From NCBI GenBank assembly GCA_049322335.1, contig JBMORL010000100.1, forward strand, positions 1-64,000: a stretch of DNA of 64,000 bases, read 5' to 3'. Shown in pieces: positions 25,196 through 31,720 of this stretch. Each line of letters opens with the position of its first letter. The stretch's first letter is position 1. Source of the DNA: JBMORL01 sp049322335 (GTDB taxonomy: Bacteria; Bacteroidota; Bacteroidia; Flavobacteriales_D; UBA2798). The notes beneath the pieces are model-generated. The model saw only the letters and a list, made by a program, of their open reading frames with translations, did not search any database and had not been told where the DNA came from. A program made the position numbers and the translations under genes.

Positions 25196-25801
25196 TCACA
25201 CCACTTGTTTCAACACATCTTTTATTGATTCAAAAGTATTTTCGAAAACATCGTCCAGATCATTTTTTGCGCGCCATTCTGCTTTTTCTATTCCTTCTTC
25301 TTTTTGGGGAACTAAAGTCTCGTGGCCGTTATATTTCATTTTATACCACCAGGTGGTTTTAAATACCCATGAGCCGGTGAGCGGGTAACAATGGTAAGTA
25401 GGGATAAGTTTTTTTTCTATGATATGGCCGTGAATTCCGCATTCCTCCTCCACTTCACGCAATGAGGCGGGTTCACTTATTTCCCCCGATTCGAGTTTTC
25501 CTTTGGGAAGATCCCATTTCCCGTTGCGGAAGATCAACAGTAATTTACCTTCATTGTTTTCCACTACTCCGCCTGCTGCTTCAATAAACTGGTGGTCGTT
25601 AAAAACAAATTTTACCAAACTTTCAGGGTCGGGATGAAGCAACAAAACCGGCTTTTTTATCGTCCCGTTTTTGAATTGCTGCACTACAGGTTTTCCCTCT
25701 TTGGGATCGCTGCAGGAAATTTTTACAACAGAATTTTCTGTTAACAACTTGTCGTCAGCAGCAAGGTAAAGGGGAATGTTGTTTATAAAAACTTTATACA
25801 T
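25196..25801 (-). CDS. NUDIX hydrolase
   Basis: A 201-residue cytoplasmic protein. The first 70 residues precede the NUDIX fold. The NUDIX box follows Gx5Ex7REVEEECGI: it begins at GKLESGEISE and ends EVEEECGI, about residues 101-123, with all Mg2+-binding glutamates present. The substrate (nucleoside diphosphate linked to X) cannot be told. It is divergent from pyrE with start codons only 8 bases apart, so its promoter must lie within pyrE or overlap it. Confidence 0.88.
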   Translation of the reverse strand: MYKVFINNIPLYLAADDKLLTENSVVKISCSDPKEGKPVVQQFKNGTIKKPVLLLHPDPESLVKFVFNDHQFIEAAGGVVENNEGKLLLIFRNGKWDLPKGKLESGEISEPASLREVEEECGIHGHIIEKKLIPTYHCYPLTGSWVFKTTWWYKMKYNGHETLVPQKEEGIEKAEWRAKNDLDDVFENTFESIKDVLKQVV

Positions 25802-25804
25802 TTG
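25797..25804 (+). promoter_or_regulatory. -33/-7 promoter of pyrE
   Basis: TACATTTG is a perfect -7 match with TTG at 25779-25781 as the -33 box. It overlaps the NUDIX start codon and lies 5 bases before the pyrE ATG. Confidence 0.55.
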
Positions 25805-25809
25805 CGGCC

Positions 25810-26463
25810 ATGTCGGTTAAAGACGAATCAGCGCTAAAGGTAGCAGAATTTCTGTTGCAAATTAAAGCAGTAAAACTGCAGCCGGGCAAACCATTTACGT
25901 GGGCCAGCGGATTAAAATCTCCTATTTATTGCGACAACCGTATAACGCTTTCATTTCCACAGATACGCACATTTATCCGCCAGCAATTTGTAAAAGTGAT
26001 AGAAAAAAACTTTGCCAAAGCCAATGTGATAGTTGGCGTGGCCACCGGGGGAATTGCACAGGGAGCACTTGTTGCACAGGAACTGGGATTGCCGTTTGCT
26101 TATGTGCGTCCGGAACCCAAATCACACGGACTGGGAAACCAGGTGGAAGGCGTGATTGAAAAAGGGCAATCGGTAGTAGTAATAGAAGACCTTGTTTCCA
26201 CAGGTAAAAGTTCGCTGAATGCTGTAGATGCCATTCTTGCTTCGGGAGGAATAGTAAAAGGTATGGCTGCTATTTTCACTTATGGATTTGATGATGCAAC
26301 AAAAAATTTTAAGTCTAAAAAAATTCCCCTTCATACACTTTGTAATTATGATATTTTATTGCAACAGGCGGTACAATCAGAATACATCAGCGAAAAAGAC
26401 GTGGAATCGCTGAAAGAGTGGAAAAAAGACCCCAAAGCCTGGAGCGCGAAACATTCCAAATGA
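25810..26463 (+). CDS. pyrE: orotate phosphoribosyltransferase
   Basis: A 217-residue cytoplasmic enzyme that attaches PRPP-derived ribose phosphate to orotate, making OMP in pyrimidine synthesis. The PRPP-binding motif is 'VVVIEDLVSTGKSS' near 117-130. The orotate-site region includes 'FTWASGLKSPIYCDNR' near 28 and 'RPEPKSHGLGNQVEG' near 98. Length is normal. The stop overlaps the next gene (ATGA). Confidence 0.96.
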   Translation: MSVKDESALKVAEFLLQIKAVKLQPGKPFTWASGLKSPIYCDNRITLSFPQIRTFIRQQFVKVIEKNFAKANVIVGVATGGIAQGALVAQELGLPFAYVRPEPKSHGLGNQVEGVIEKGQSVVVIEDLVSTGKSSLNAVDAILASGGIVKGMAAIFTYGFDDATKNFKSKKIPLHTLCNYDILLQQAVQSEYISEKDVESLKEWKKDPKAWSAKHSK

Positions 26464-26867
26464 CTACTATTAACAGCAATACGGTAACCGTTAGAAATTC
26501 GGCAAAGGAAGTACATACCTGGTTATGCGATATGAATAATTTCAGGCAGTTACTTCCGGAGGACAAGATCAGTGACTGGCAATCGGACACTACACGGTGC
26601 AGTTTCAAGGTACAAAACGCCATCAATATCCCGCTGGTATTCGTATCCAAAACCGATTACAGCCTCATACATATCAAATCAGGAGAAAAAGCACCATTTC
26701 CGTTTACCCTGGATGTACATATTAAAGAAAAAGGAGAAAATGAATGCGAGGGGCATCTTGTTTTTAATGGTGAACTGAATGTATTCCTGAAAATGGTAGC
26801 CGAGCGCCCGCTTGAAAATTTATTTAACCACATTGCCAAACGTGTGGTGGAAGTAAAATCGGTTTGA
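26460..26867 (+). CDS. SRPBCC-family protein
   Basis: A 135-residue START/Bet v1-like (SRPBCC) protein with a curved beta-sheet around a ligand pocket; the pattern 'VTVRNSAKEVHTWLCDMNNF' at the start is the usual first strand and helices. Ligand unknown. ATG at 26460 overlaps the pyrE stop by 4 bases, so it is translationally coupled with pyrE, an arrangement I have seen in other Bacteroidota. The longer frame from 26418 lies inside pyrE and is rejected. Confidence 0.8.
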   Translation: MTTINSNTVTVRNSAKEVHTWLCDMNNFRQLLPEDKISDWQSDTTRCSFKVQNAINIPLVFVSKTDYSLIHIKSGEKAPFPFTLDVHIKEKGENECEGHLVFNGELNVFLKMVAERPLENLFNHIAKRVVEVKSV

Positions 26868-26936
26868 ACCCGGATTATGCATTAGGATTGTAATGTAGTA
26901 ATGCGCAGAAGATTATCAAAAAAACGTATCCGGGTT
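26867..26936. repeat. nested inverted repeat after the pyrE operon
   Basis: AACCCGGAT (26867-26875) pairs perfectly with ATCCGGGTT (26928-26936), and inside it GCATTA (26879-26884) pairs with TAATGC (26899-26904). The structure begins at the SRPBCC stop codon. There is no T-run, so it is not a classical terminator; it may protect the mRNA 3' end. Confidence 0.4.
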
Positions 26937-27012
26937 TAACCCCGATGAAACGCAGTTTCCACCGGCCCTTGGCAAATTTTTCATTCTTCTAATGCAAAGT
27001 TTGGGTTGAAAT

Positions 27013-27045
27013 AAAAAACCCCGCACTGTTAAAACAGCCGGGGTT
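27013..27045 (-). terminator. terminator of the 27066 gene
   Basis: On the minus strand CCCCGGCTGTT...AACAGTGCGGGG forms a stem of five GC pairs plus an inner CTGTT/AACAG helix, followed by TTTTTT. It lies 21 bases after the stop codon. Confidence 0.85.
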
Positions 27046-27065
27046 AAGTATAATTGTTTATTCTT

Positions 27066-27458
27066 TTATTTAGACACTAAGAAAACCTGTGTTCCTTTTC
27101 CGCATTTATCCGTAGTGTATTCACATGTAATTTTACTTCCTTCACAGGAAACGATTTTCACTTTCACCACGTCACCTTTTTTAAGGCATCCGGCCACATT
27201 AGTCAGTTTTTTAAGTGTGAGGTGATACTCAGTATCACTGATCCATTTCATATCAGAAATAATTTTCGATTTACTATCGTTAAATATTTCTGTTTGCATG
27301 CCTTCCACACGCACCAGTTTATATTTTCCTTCCTGTCCCTGCAATGTATAATGCCCGGTATGGAATTTTTTGTGGCAATCATCGTCTGGCGGAACAAAGC
27401 TGTAAAGAATGATAGAAGGAATCAGCAGCGCCAGGTAAAATAGTACGATCTTTTTCAT
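27066..27458 (-). CDS. small secreted hypothetical protein
   Basis: A 130-residue exported protein counted from the ATG at 27458: hydrophobic residues 4-19 form a signal peptide. The mature part has the pattern 'CHKKFHTGHYTLQG', a central 'KIISDMKWISDTEYHLTL' and four later cysteines, fitting a small beta-sheet protein with disulfides. I recall related short Bacteroidota proteins under misleading names, but no function. It forms a single unit with its own terminator. The 266-base region upstream (27459-27724) holds no ORF and contains the next gene's promoter. Confidence 0.75.
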   Translation of the reverse strand: MKKIVLFYLALLIPSIILYSFVPPDDDCHKKFHTGHYTLQGQEGKYKLVRVEGMQTEIFNDSKSKIISDMKWISDTEYHLTLKKLTNVAGCLKKGDVVKVKIVSCEGSKITCEYTTDKCGKGTQVFLVSK

Positions 27459-27687
27459 GGTTTGAATGTGTTGAAGCACCTTTCTGACAACAAGGCATAC
27501 ACCTTATTCATCAGCCAGCTGCCCGGTTAATTATGCGGTTTATACTCTATTCGTTTTAGTATTGTTTCAAAATTAGTAAATATTTAGCAAAAAGAGGGCC
27601 AGGATTGCTATCCTAAAATGATGTGAATCAATAAATTCTACCATGAATGATAATTTTTTTACCATAACCCCGGTTAGAGGATGTGCG

Positions 27688-27695
27688 TATCTTTA
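27688..27695 (+). promoter_or_regulatory. putative -7 element of the Asp-box protein gene
   Basis: TATCTTTA matches TAnnTTTG at seven of eight positions; transcription would start near 27702, 23 bases before the ATG at 27725. Confidence 0.4.
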
Positions 27696-27724
27696 TGCAG
27701 GTAACAACAATTAATTTACGCGCT

Positions 27725-28951
27725 ATGAAAAAATACATTTTTCTATTATTAACAGGGCTGGTGCCGGGTGCCGGCTCCAATGTCTACTCACAATGGCAGA
27801 TCCTCAACTTTCCATCCAATATGGCTCTCGACCGGGGATCCTTTCCAACCGCACAGGTTGGATTTGTAGCCAATTCCAACAACAATAAACTTTGGAGGAC
27901 TATAGACGGTGGAGCAACATGGGACAGTATCACCTTTGCCAACAGCGTAAGAGATGTTGATTTCATATCAGCCGACACCGGGTTTGTAGTACATGGAACT
28001 CCTTCAACCTATAAACTAAGCATTACTGTTAATGGTGGAAACACGTGGAGTGATGTAAATATACCTGTGCCCGCCTTTAACTATTGTAATATGGTTTATT
28101 TCACCAGTTACACGAATGGCGTTGTAACAATCTCCGAAGATTCGGTATTAATTACTTCAAATACCGGGGCGACCTGGACAAAAGCCGGATTGGGGGCTTA
28201 TGGAATGATGGCCGAAAAAGAACATATTAATAATGATACCTTAATTTTTACCGGTTCAGACGGAACCTTTGCCTACCGCGGAGCAATTTTCCGGTCGGAT
28301 GACGGGGGAAATAACTGGCAAACCATTATTCACGATTCGAGTTACACCGTTTTTACGGGAACCCATTTCCTGAACGGATCACTGGGATTTGCGGTGTATA
28401 ACAACGGGTGGAATCCCGGAATAAGTACGCTGATAAAAACAGATGACGGGGGCACAACATGGTCGGATTTTTACACTGATACCACCGTTATCTTCCAGGA
28501 TGTTTTTATGAATTCGGTGAACGGAGGATATATTATGGGAACCAATACCAATGGAACCAATGGCATTATATTAAAAACGAATAACGGCAGCACATGGACA
28601 ACTGACTTCACTACTCCCTATCCCGCTGTAAGATTTATTAAAGGCGGCAATGCATTATATGGAATTGGCAATGGTGGTTTGGTGATTAAAAATTCTAACC
28701 CAAATGGTATAGAAGAATATAAAACAGAAGAAGGATTTTTGTATCCCAATCCATCAGACGGATTATATCAAACCGGTTTTACAGAAACCACTTCAGTAGC
28801 TATTTATAATGTATCAGGAAAACTTTTAAAAACAGTTGTGCTTCCCGCTGGAGAAAAACTGGATGTGCGTGAGCTGAAAAACGGGATGTATATTGCCAGG
28901 TTTACTTCCAATAACATTAATGCAAAATCGCGACTGGTGATTGCGAGGTAG
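27725..28951 (+). CDS. secreted Asp-box (BNR-like) beta-propeller protein with type IX sorting signal
   Basis: A 408-residue exported protein. ATG at 27725 gives a signal peptide ending near VYSQ (22). At least five Asp-box motifs of the form DGGxTW or close variants (DGGATW, NGGNTW, DGGNNW, DDGGTTW, NNGSTW) mark a YCF48/sortilin-like propeller. The last 75 residues are a type IX C-terminal signal: 'FLYPNPSDG', 'VAIYNVSGKLLKT', 'LDVRELKNGMYIARF'. It should be exported across the outer membrane and anchored or released. Its ligand is unknown. Confidence 0.87.
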   Translation: MKKYIFLLLTGLVPGAGSNVYSQWQILNFPSNMALDRGSFPTAQVGFVANSNNNKLWRTIDGGATWDSITFANSVRDVDFISADTGFVVHGTPSTYKLSITVNGGNTWSDVNIPVPAFNYCNMVYFTSYTNGVVTISEDSVLITSNTGATWTKAGLGAYGMMAEKEHINNDTLIFTGSDGTFAYRGAIFRSDDGGNNWQTIIHDSSYTVFTGTHFLNGSLGFAVYNNGWNPGISTLIKTDDGGTTWSDFYTDTTVIFQDVFMNSVNGGYIMGTNTNGTNGIILKTNNGSTWTTDFTTPYPAVRFIKGGNALYGIGNGGLVIKNSNPNGIEEYKTEEGFLYPNPSDGLYQTGFTETTSVAIYNVSGKLLKTVVLPAGEKLDVRELKNGMYIARFTSNNINAKSRLVIAR

Positions 28952-28957
28952 AGATTT

Positions 28958-29033
28958 GGGCAGTGGCAGCAGGCAGCAGGAAATCCCAATGACTATTGAC
29001 TATTGACTTACTGACCAATGACCACTAACAATT
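28958..29033. repeat. word-like repeat, left flank of the glycosylase gene
   Basis: GGCAG words (28958-28980) are followed by CCAATGACTATTGACTATTG-like words. The first 36 bases (28958-28993) align with 29477-29512 in the same orientation at 30 of 36 positions, so the two bracket the intervening gene as direct repeats. Confidence 0.7.
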
Positions 29034-29035
29034 GG

Positions 29036-29461
29036 TTAAATAATTTCCCACTCTTCTATTCCGCCTTTTACTATTTTAAACACCGGATGAGGTGAAAGTG
29101 TTTTCAGTTTTGAAATTTCCCTGAATTTTTCGGGATCGCGGGTTTTTAGTTTTTTAAGCAGGTGGGTGGTTTCAAATTCCATTTGCCCGCGGGTAACTTT
29201 CATTTTTACATTTTTAAACTTTCCGATTTTTTTTTGATTAAACTGATAGCCTCGTTTTTCTGCTTCAAAAGCGACAACGGATAAATAATAATTAACAGAA
29301 ACTAACGGCTCAGGCATTGCTTTAAACCGGATGAGTTGGGGATGATTTTTATATCCTTTGGTTTTTCCTGCCAATACATGTTGCGCCAGCAGGGTTTCCC
29401 TCCACAAAGCTACCAGGCCTTTGGCATCAAGATATTGGGGATGGATGGACCAGATGCGCAT
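29036..29461 (-). CDS. pyrimidine-dimer DNA glycosylase / endonuclease V family protein
   Basis: A 141-residue protein of the family related to phage T4 endonuclease V, which cuts DNA at UV-induced pyrimidine dimers. The start 'MRIWSIHPQYLDAKGLVALW' and 'GYKNHPQLIRF' near 36 are family signatures. Bacterial members are often longer than T4 DenV and incompletely tested. The gene lies alone between two direct copies of a word-like repeat. Activity is inferred from family membership. Confidence 0.85.
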   Translation of the reverse strand: MRIWSIHPQYLDAKGLVALWRETLLAQHVLAGKTKGYKNHPQLIRFKAMPEPLVSVNYYLSVVAFEAEKRGYQFNQKKIGKFKNVKMKVTRGQMEFETTHLLKKLKTRDPEKFREISKLKTLSPHPVFKIVKGGIEEWEII

Positions 29462-29476
29462 GATAATCAGTTAATC

Positions 29477-29519
29477 GGGCAGTTGCCGCGGGCAGTAGAA
29501 AACCCCAATGACCAATGAC
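29477..29519. repeat. word-like repeat, right flank of the glycosylase gene
   Basis: The GGCAG words and CCCCAATGACCAATGAC copy the left flank in order and orientation. It begins 16 bases beyond the glycosylase start codon and therefore covers the place where its promoter should be. Confidence 0.7.
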
Positions 29520-29529
29520 TTAAAAAACA

Positions 29530-30324
29530 TCACAACTCTGCTGCGCTGGCAATGAGTTCGGCAATATCGAGAACTTTTACTTCGTTTTCCTTGTTGAAGT
29601 TTTTTACCCCGTCTGTCATCATGGTATTACAAAAAGGGCAACCCGTGGCAATGATGTTTGGTTTTAGTTCCAATGCCTCTTCGGTACGTTCTATATTTAC
29701 TTCTTTATTTCCGTTTTCTGCTTCCTTGAACATTTGTGCGCCACCTGCTCCACAGCAAAAACCTTTTTGTTTGCATCGTTTCATTTCCACCAGTTCGGCA
29801 TCCAGTTTCATAATCAGTTCACGGGGAGCTTCATATACATCATTTCCGCGTCCGAGATAACAGGGATCGTGAAAAGTGATTTTTTTTCCTTTGAACTCTC
29901 CTCCGTCTTTCAGTTTCAGTTTCCCTGAATCGATAAGTGATTGCACAAATTGCGAGTGATGCACTACTTCATAATTTCCACCGAGTTCGGGATATTCGTT
30001 TTTTAACGTATTAAAACAATGGGGACAGGCTGTTACTATTTTTTTTATTTCATAACCGTTCAGCACCTGTATATTCTGCATAGCCTGCATCTGGAATAAA
30101 AATTCATTCCCCGCACGTTTGGCAGGATCTCCTGTGCACATTTCTTCTGTCCCCAATACTGCAAACTTCACGTTAGCAGCATTCAGGATTTTCACCAGTG
30201 CTTTGGTTATTTTTTTTGCGCGGTCATCAAAACTCCCGGAACAACCCACCCAGAATAGAATTTCGGGGCTTTCTCCGGAGGAGATCATTTGGCTTACTGT
30301 TTTTACTTCCAGGTTCTGATTCAT
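29530..30324 (-). CDS. Fe-S binding CCG-domain protein (HdrB-like subunit)
   Basis: A 264-residue cytoplasmic protein with two cysteine-rich CCG domains. Motifs are 'GCSGSFDDRA' near 28, 'ACPHCFNTL' near 99, 'DPCYLGR' near 154, 'FCCGAGGAQM' near 189 and 'ATGCPFCNTMM' near 227. Such subunits (HdrB, GlpC, LutA kin) hold non-cubane clusters and pass electrons. Its partner is probably the membrane Fe-S protein at 31719, but three small genes and repeats lie between them, an unusual split. Confidence 0.9.
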   Translation of the reverse strand: MNQNLEVKTVSQMISSGESPEILFWVGCSGSFDDRAKKITKALVKILNAANVKFAVLGTEEMCTGDPAKRAGNEFLFQMQAMQNIQVLNGYEIKKIVTACPHCFNTLKNEYPELGGNYEVVHHSQFVQSLIDSGKLKLKDGGEFKGKKITFHDPCYLGRGNDVYEAPRELIMKLDAELVEMKRCKQKGFCCGAGGAQMFKEAENGNKEVNIERTEEALELKPNIIATGCPFCNTMMTDGVKNFNKENEVKVLDIAELIASAAEL

Positions 30325-30337
30325 AATTCTATTATTT

Positions 30338-30367
30338 AGCAGCAGCGGCAGGAGGCAGCAGCAGTTG
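30338..30367. repeat. word-like repeat (GCAGCAG/GGCAGGAG) 3' of the four-helix gene
   Basis: AGCAGCAGCGGCAGGAGGCA and following CAGCAGTTG lie directly against the TAA stop of the four-helix-bundle gene. Its strand sense is opposite to the copy at 30802-30829. Confidence 0.6.
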
Positions 30368-30368
30368 T

Positions 30369-30761
30369 TTAGTTATCGTTATATTGTTTTTTCTTTGGCA
30401 CAAATTTTTCGGGATTCTCACACATACTCCCCAACATTCTTCCCACTTCTCTGTAACCTGAAATAATATCTTCAACTTCAGATACCGGAATATATTTACT
30501 GTCTCTTGCAAAATGCAACCAAATAATTGTTTCCGTACATTCTCCATCAGCGTCAGACATTTTTGTAACGAAATGTTTTGGATAAATTCTCTTTCTGTAT
30601 CCTTCGCCAATACAAACACATATTGACCGGGAAGAACGTCTCACCTGATCCGTTAAAGAATATCTTTCCTCAGGAGGAAATTTCTTTGATAGTTCAAAAA
30701 CTTCCATTCCAAGTTTATACGCTTTTTTGTATACAATCAATTCTTCGAATCCAAAACTCAT
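30369..30761 (-). CDS. four-helix-bundle protein (23S rRNA intervening-sequence protein family)
   Basis: A 130-residue all-helical protein. The motifs 'VYKKAYKLGMEVFELSKKFP', 'YSLTDQVRRSSRSI' and 'IGEGY' define the S23/IVP family, also related to the Avd accessory proteins of diversity-generating retroelements. Members were first noticed within 23S rRNA intervening sequences and occur sporadically, suggesting mobility. No rRNA or reverse transcriptase is in this window. It is bracketed by inverted word-like repeats and interrupts a cluster of Fe-S genes. Function is unknown; basic surface suggests nucleic-acid binding. Confidence 0.9.
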   Translation of the reverse strand: MSFGFEELIVYKKAYKLGMEVFELSKKFPPEERYSLTDQVRRSSRSICVCIGEGYRKRIYPKHFVTKMSDADGECTETIIWLHFARDSKYIPVSEVEDIISGYREVGRMLGSMCENPEKFVPKKKQYNDN

Positions 30762-30801
30762 TTTACCAACTATTAATTTTTAAACTGTTAAGCCTGCATT
30801 T

Positions 30802-30829
30802 CACTGCCTGCTGCCACTGTAGCTGCCGC
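30802..30829. repeat. word-like repeat (CTGCCTGCTGCC) 5' of the four-helix gene
   Basis: Read on the minus strand it gives GCGGCAGCTACAGTGGCAGC and GGCAG, an inverted relative of the 30338-30367 copy. It lies 40 bases upstream of the four-helix start codon. Confidence 0.6.
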
Positions 30830-30840
30830 TTTTTGTTTAA

Positions 30841-31257
30841 TTATTCTTCAAATACCTGAATTGTTACTTCCTTTTCTACCAAATCTGTAAACTTTCCTTC
30901 ATATCTTGTGGCACGCACCATGTGATTATCGATCCAGTGATAGTTTCCTCCGCGGGGTTTGCCCATCAGCAGGCCGTGATAAAGAAAACCGTTTTTCTTC
31001 AGCCATTTTTCTGTTACCTCACGGTGTTCTTCGGTTCGTGAAGTGAAAAATGTAATAACGTGTCCTTCCGTATACCACCGGTTAAGTGTTGTCAAAGCTT
31101 CGGGATAAAGCGCTGCTTCTTCCATTCTCCATGGTTCTTCATTGGGAATATCATCACAAATGGTTCCGTCAATGTCAATTAAATAATTTTTGATGTGCTG
31201 AGGCAGTACGGGACTTAACTTTTTTCCGTTTTCTTCGAGTTCAATGAGATTTTCCAT
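30841..31257 (-). CDS. HAD-superfamily phosphatase-like protein
   Basis: A 138-residue compact haloacid-dehalogenase-fold protein. Motif I is 'YLIDIDGTICDD' (catalytic DxD near 28-30). Motif II is the T/S of 'ITFFTSRTEEHREVTEKWL' near 70, and the C-terminal 'KPRGGNYHWIDNHMVRATRY' carries the lysine/acidic motifs. No cap domain is present. I recall close relatives in Bacteroidota labelled phosphoheptose isomerase, a name the motifs do not support. Substrate unknown. Confidence 0.8.
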   Translation of the reverse strand: MENLIELEENGKKLSPVLPQHIKNYLIDIDGTICDDIPNEEPWRMEEAALYPEALTTLNRWYTEGHVITFFTSRTEEHREVTEKWLKKNGFLYHGLLMGKPRGGNYHWIDNHMVRATRYEGKFTDLVEKEVTIQVFEE

Positions 31258-31270
31258 TTTTTATTTTTAT

Positions 31271-31636
31271 CTATTTGGTTACTTTTCTTACCGTGTTATC
31301 AAAGGCTATGGCAGTGAGCTTTACTTTATACAATTCCTTTTCTTCTTTTTCTTTTTTGTGGATAACCGTTATAGTAATTTCTTTATTCAGCATCTTCTTC
31401 GGAACGCGGATGAGGTATGTATTTTCTCGTTTGTTCTTTACTACTTTGCAACCGGTTGCAGATACTGAAAGTTCGGTTTGTTCTATTTTTTCGGGAGCAA
31501 TGATTTTTACCCGGTTTTCATACCCCACAATCAGATTTTTTTTATTGGGATAAATTTCAATATACACCGAATCATTCTGCGCATACAGTGATCCTGATGT
31601 TATGAATATTGAAATAAAAAGCAGTATTGTTCTCAT
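31271..31636 (-). CDS. secreted single-domain protein resembling GldM C-terminal Ig-like domain
   Basis: A 121-residue exported protein counted from the ATG at 31636 (signal peptide ending near LYAQ at 19). The mature domain reads 'IYPNKKNLIVGYENRVKIIA', then 'TELSVSATGCKVVK', close in pattern to the periplasmic Ig-like domains of GldM (x-N-x-hhVGhxNxVxI; hxVSAxGxxV). GldM uses these to contact the type IX ring GldK/N. This one lacks membrane helices and further domains. The relation is inferred from motif and fold pattern only. Confidence 0.6.
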   Translation of the reverse strand: MRTILLFISIFITSGSLYAQNDSVYIEIYPNKKNLIVGYENRVKIIAPEKIEQTELSVSATGCKVVKNKRENTYLIRVPKKMLNKEITITVIHKKEKEEKELYKVKLTAIAFDNTVRKVTK

Positions 31637-31686
31637 AATTATCCTATTGATCTCCACACATATTGTTTTACCTGTTTTCATCTTCC

Positions 31687-31720
31687 ATCTAATATCTCAC
31701 AGTCTGATATCTTCTCTCTC
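31687..31720. repeat. word-like repeat (ATCTAATATCTC type)
   Basis: ATCTAATATCTCACAGTCTG and ATATCTTCTCTCTC repeat ATATCT words. The last bases overlap the TGA stop of the Fe-S gene ending at 31719. Confidence 0.4.

Noticed and set aside
30369..30761. Diversity-generating retroelement accessory protein (Avd)
   Set aside because: No reverse transcriptase, template or variable repeat is found nearby; only the general four-helix family can be stated.
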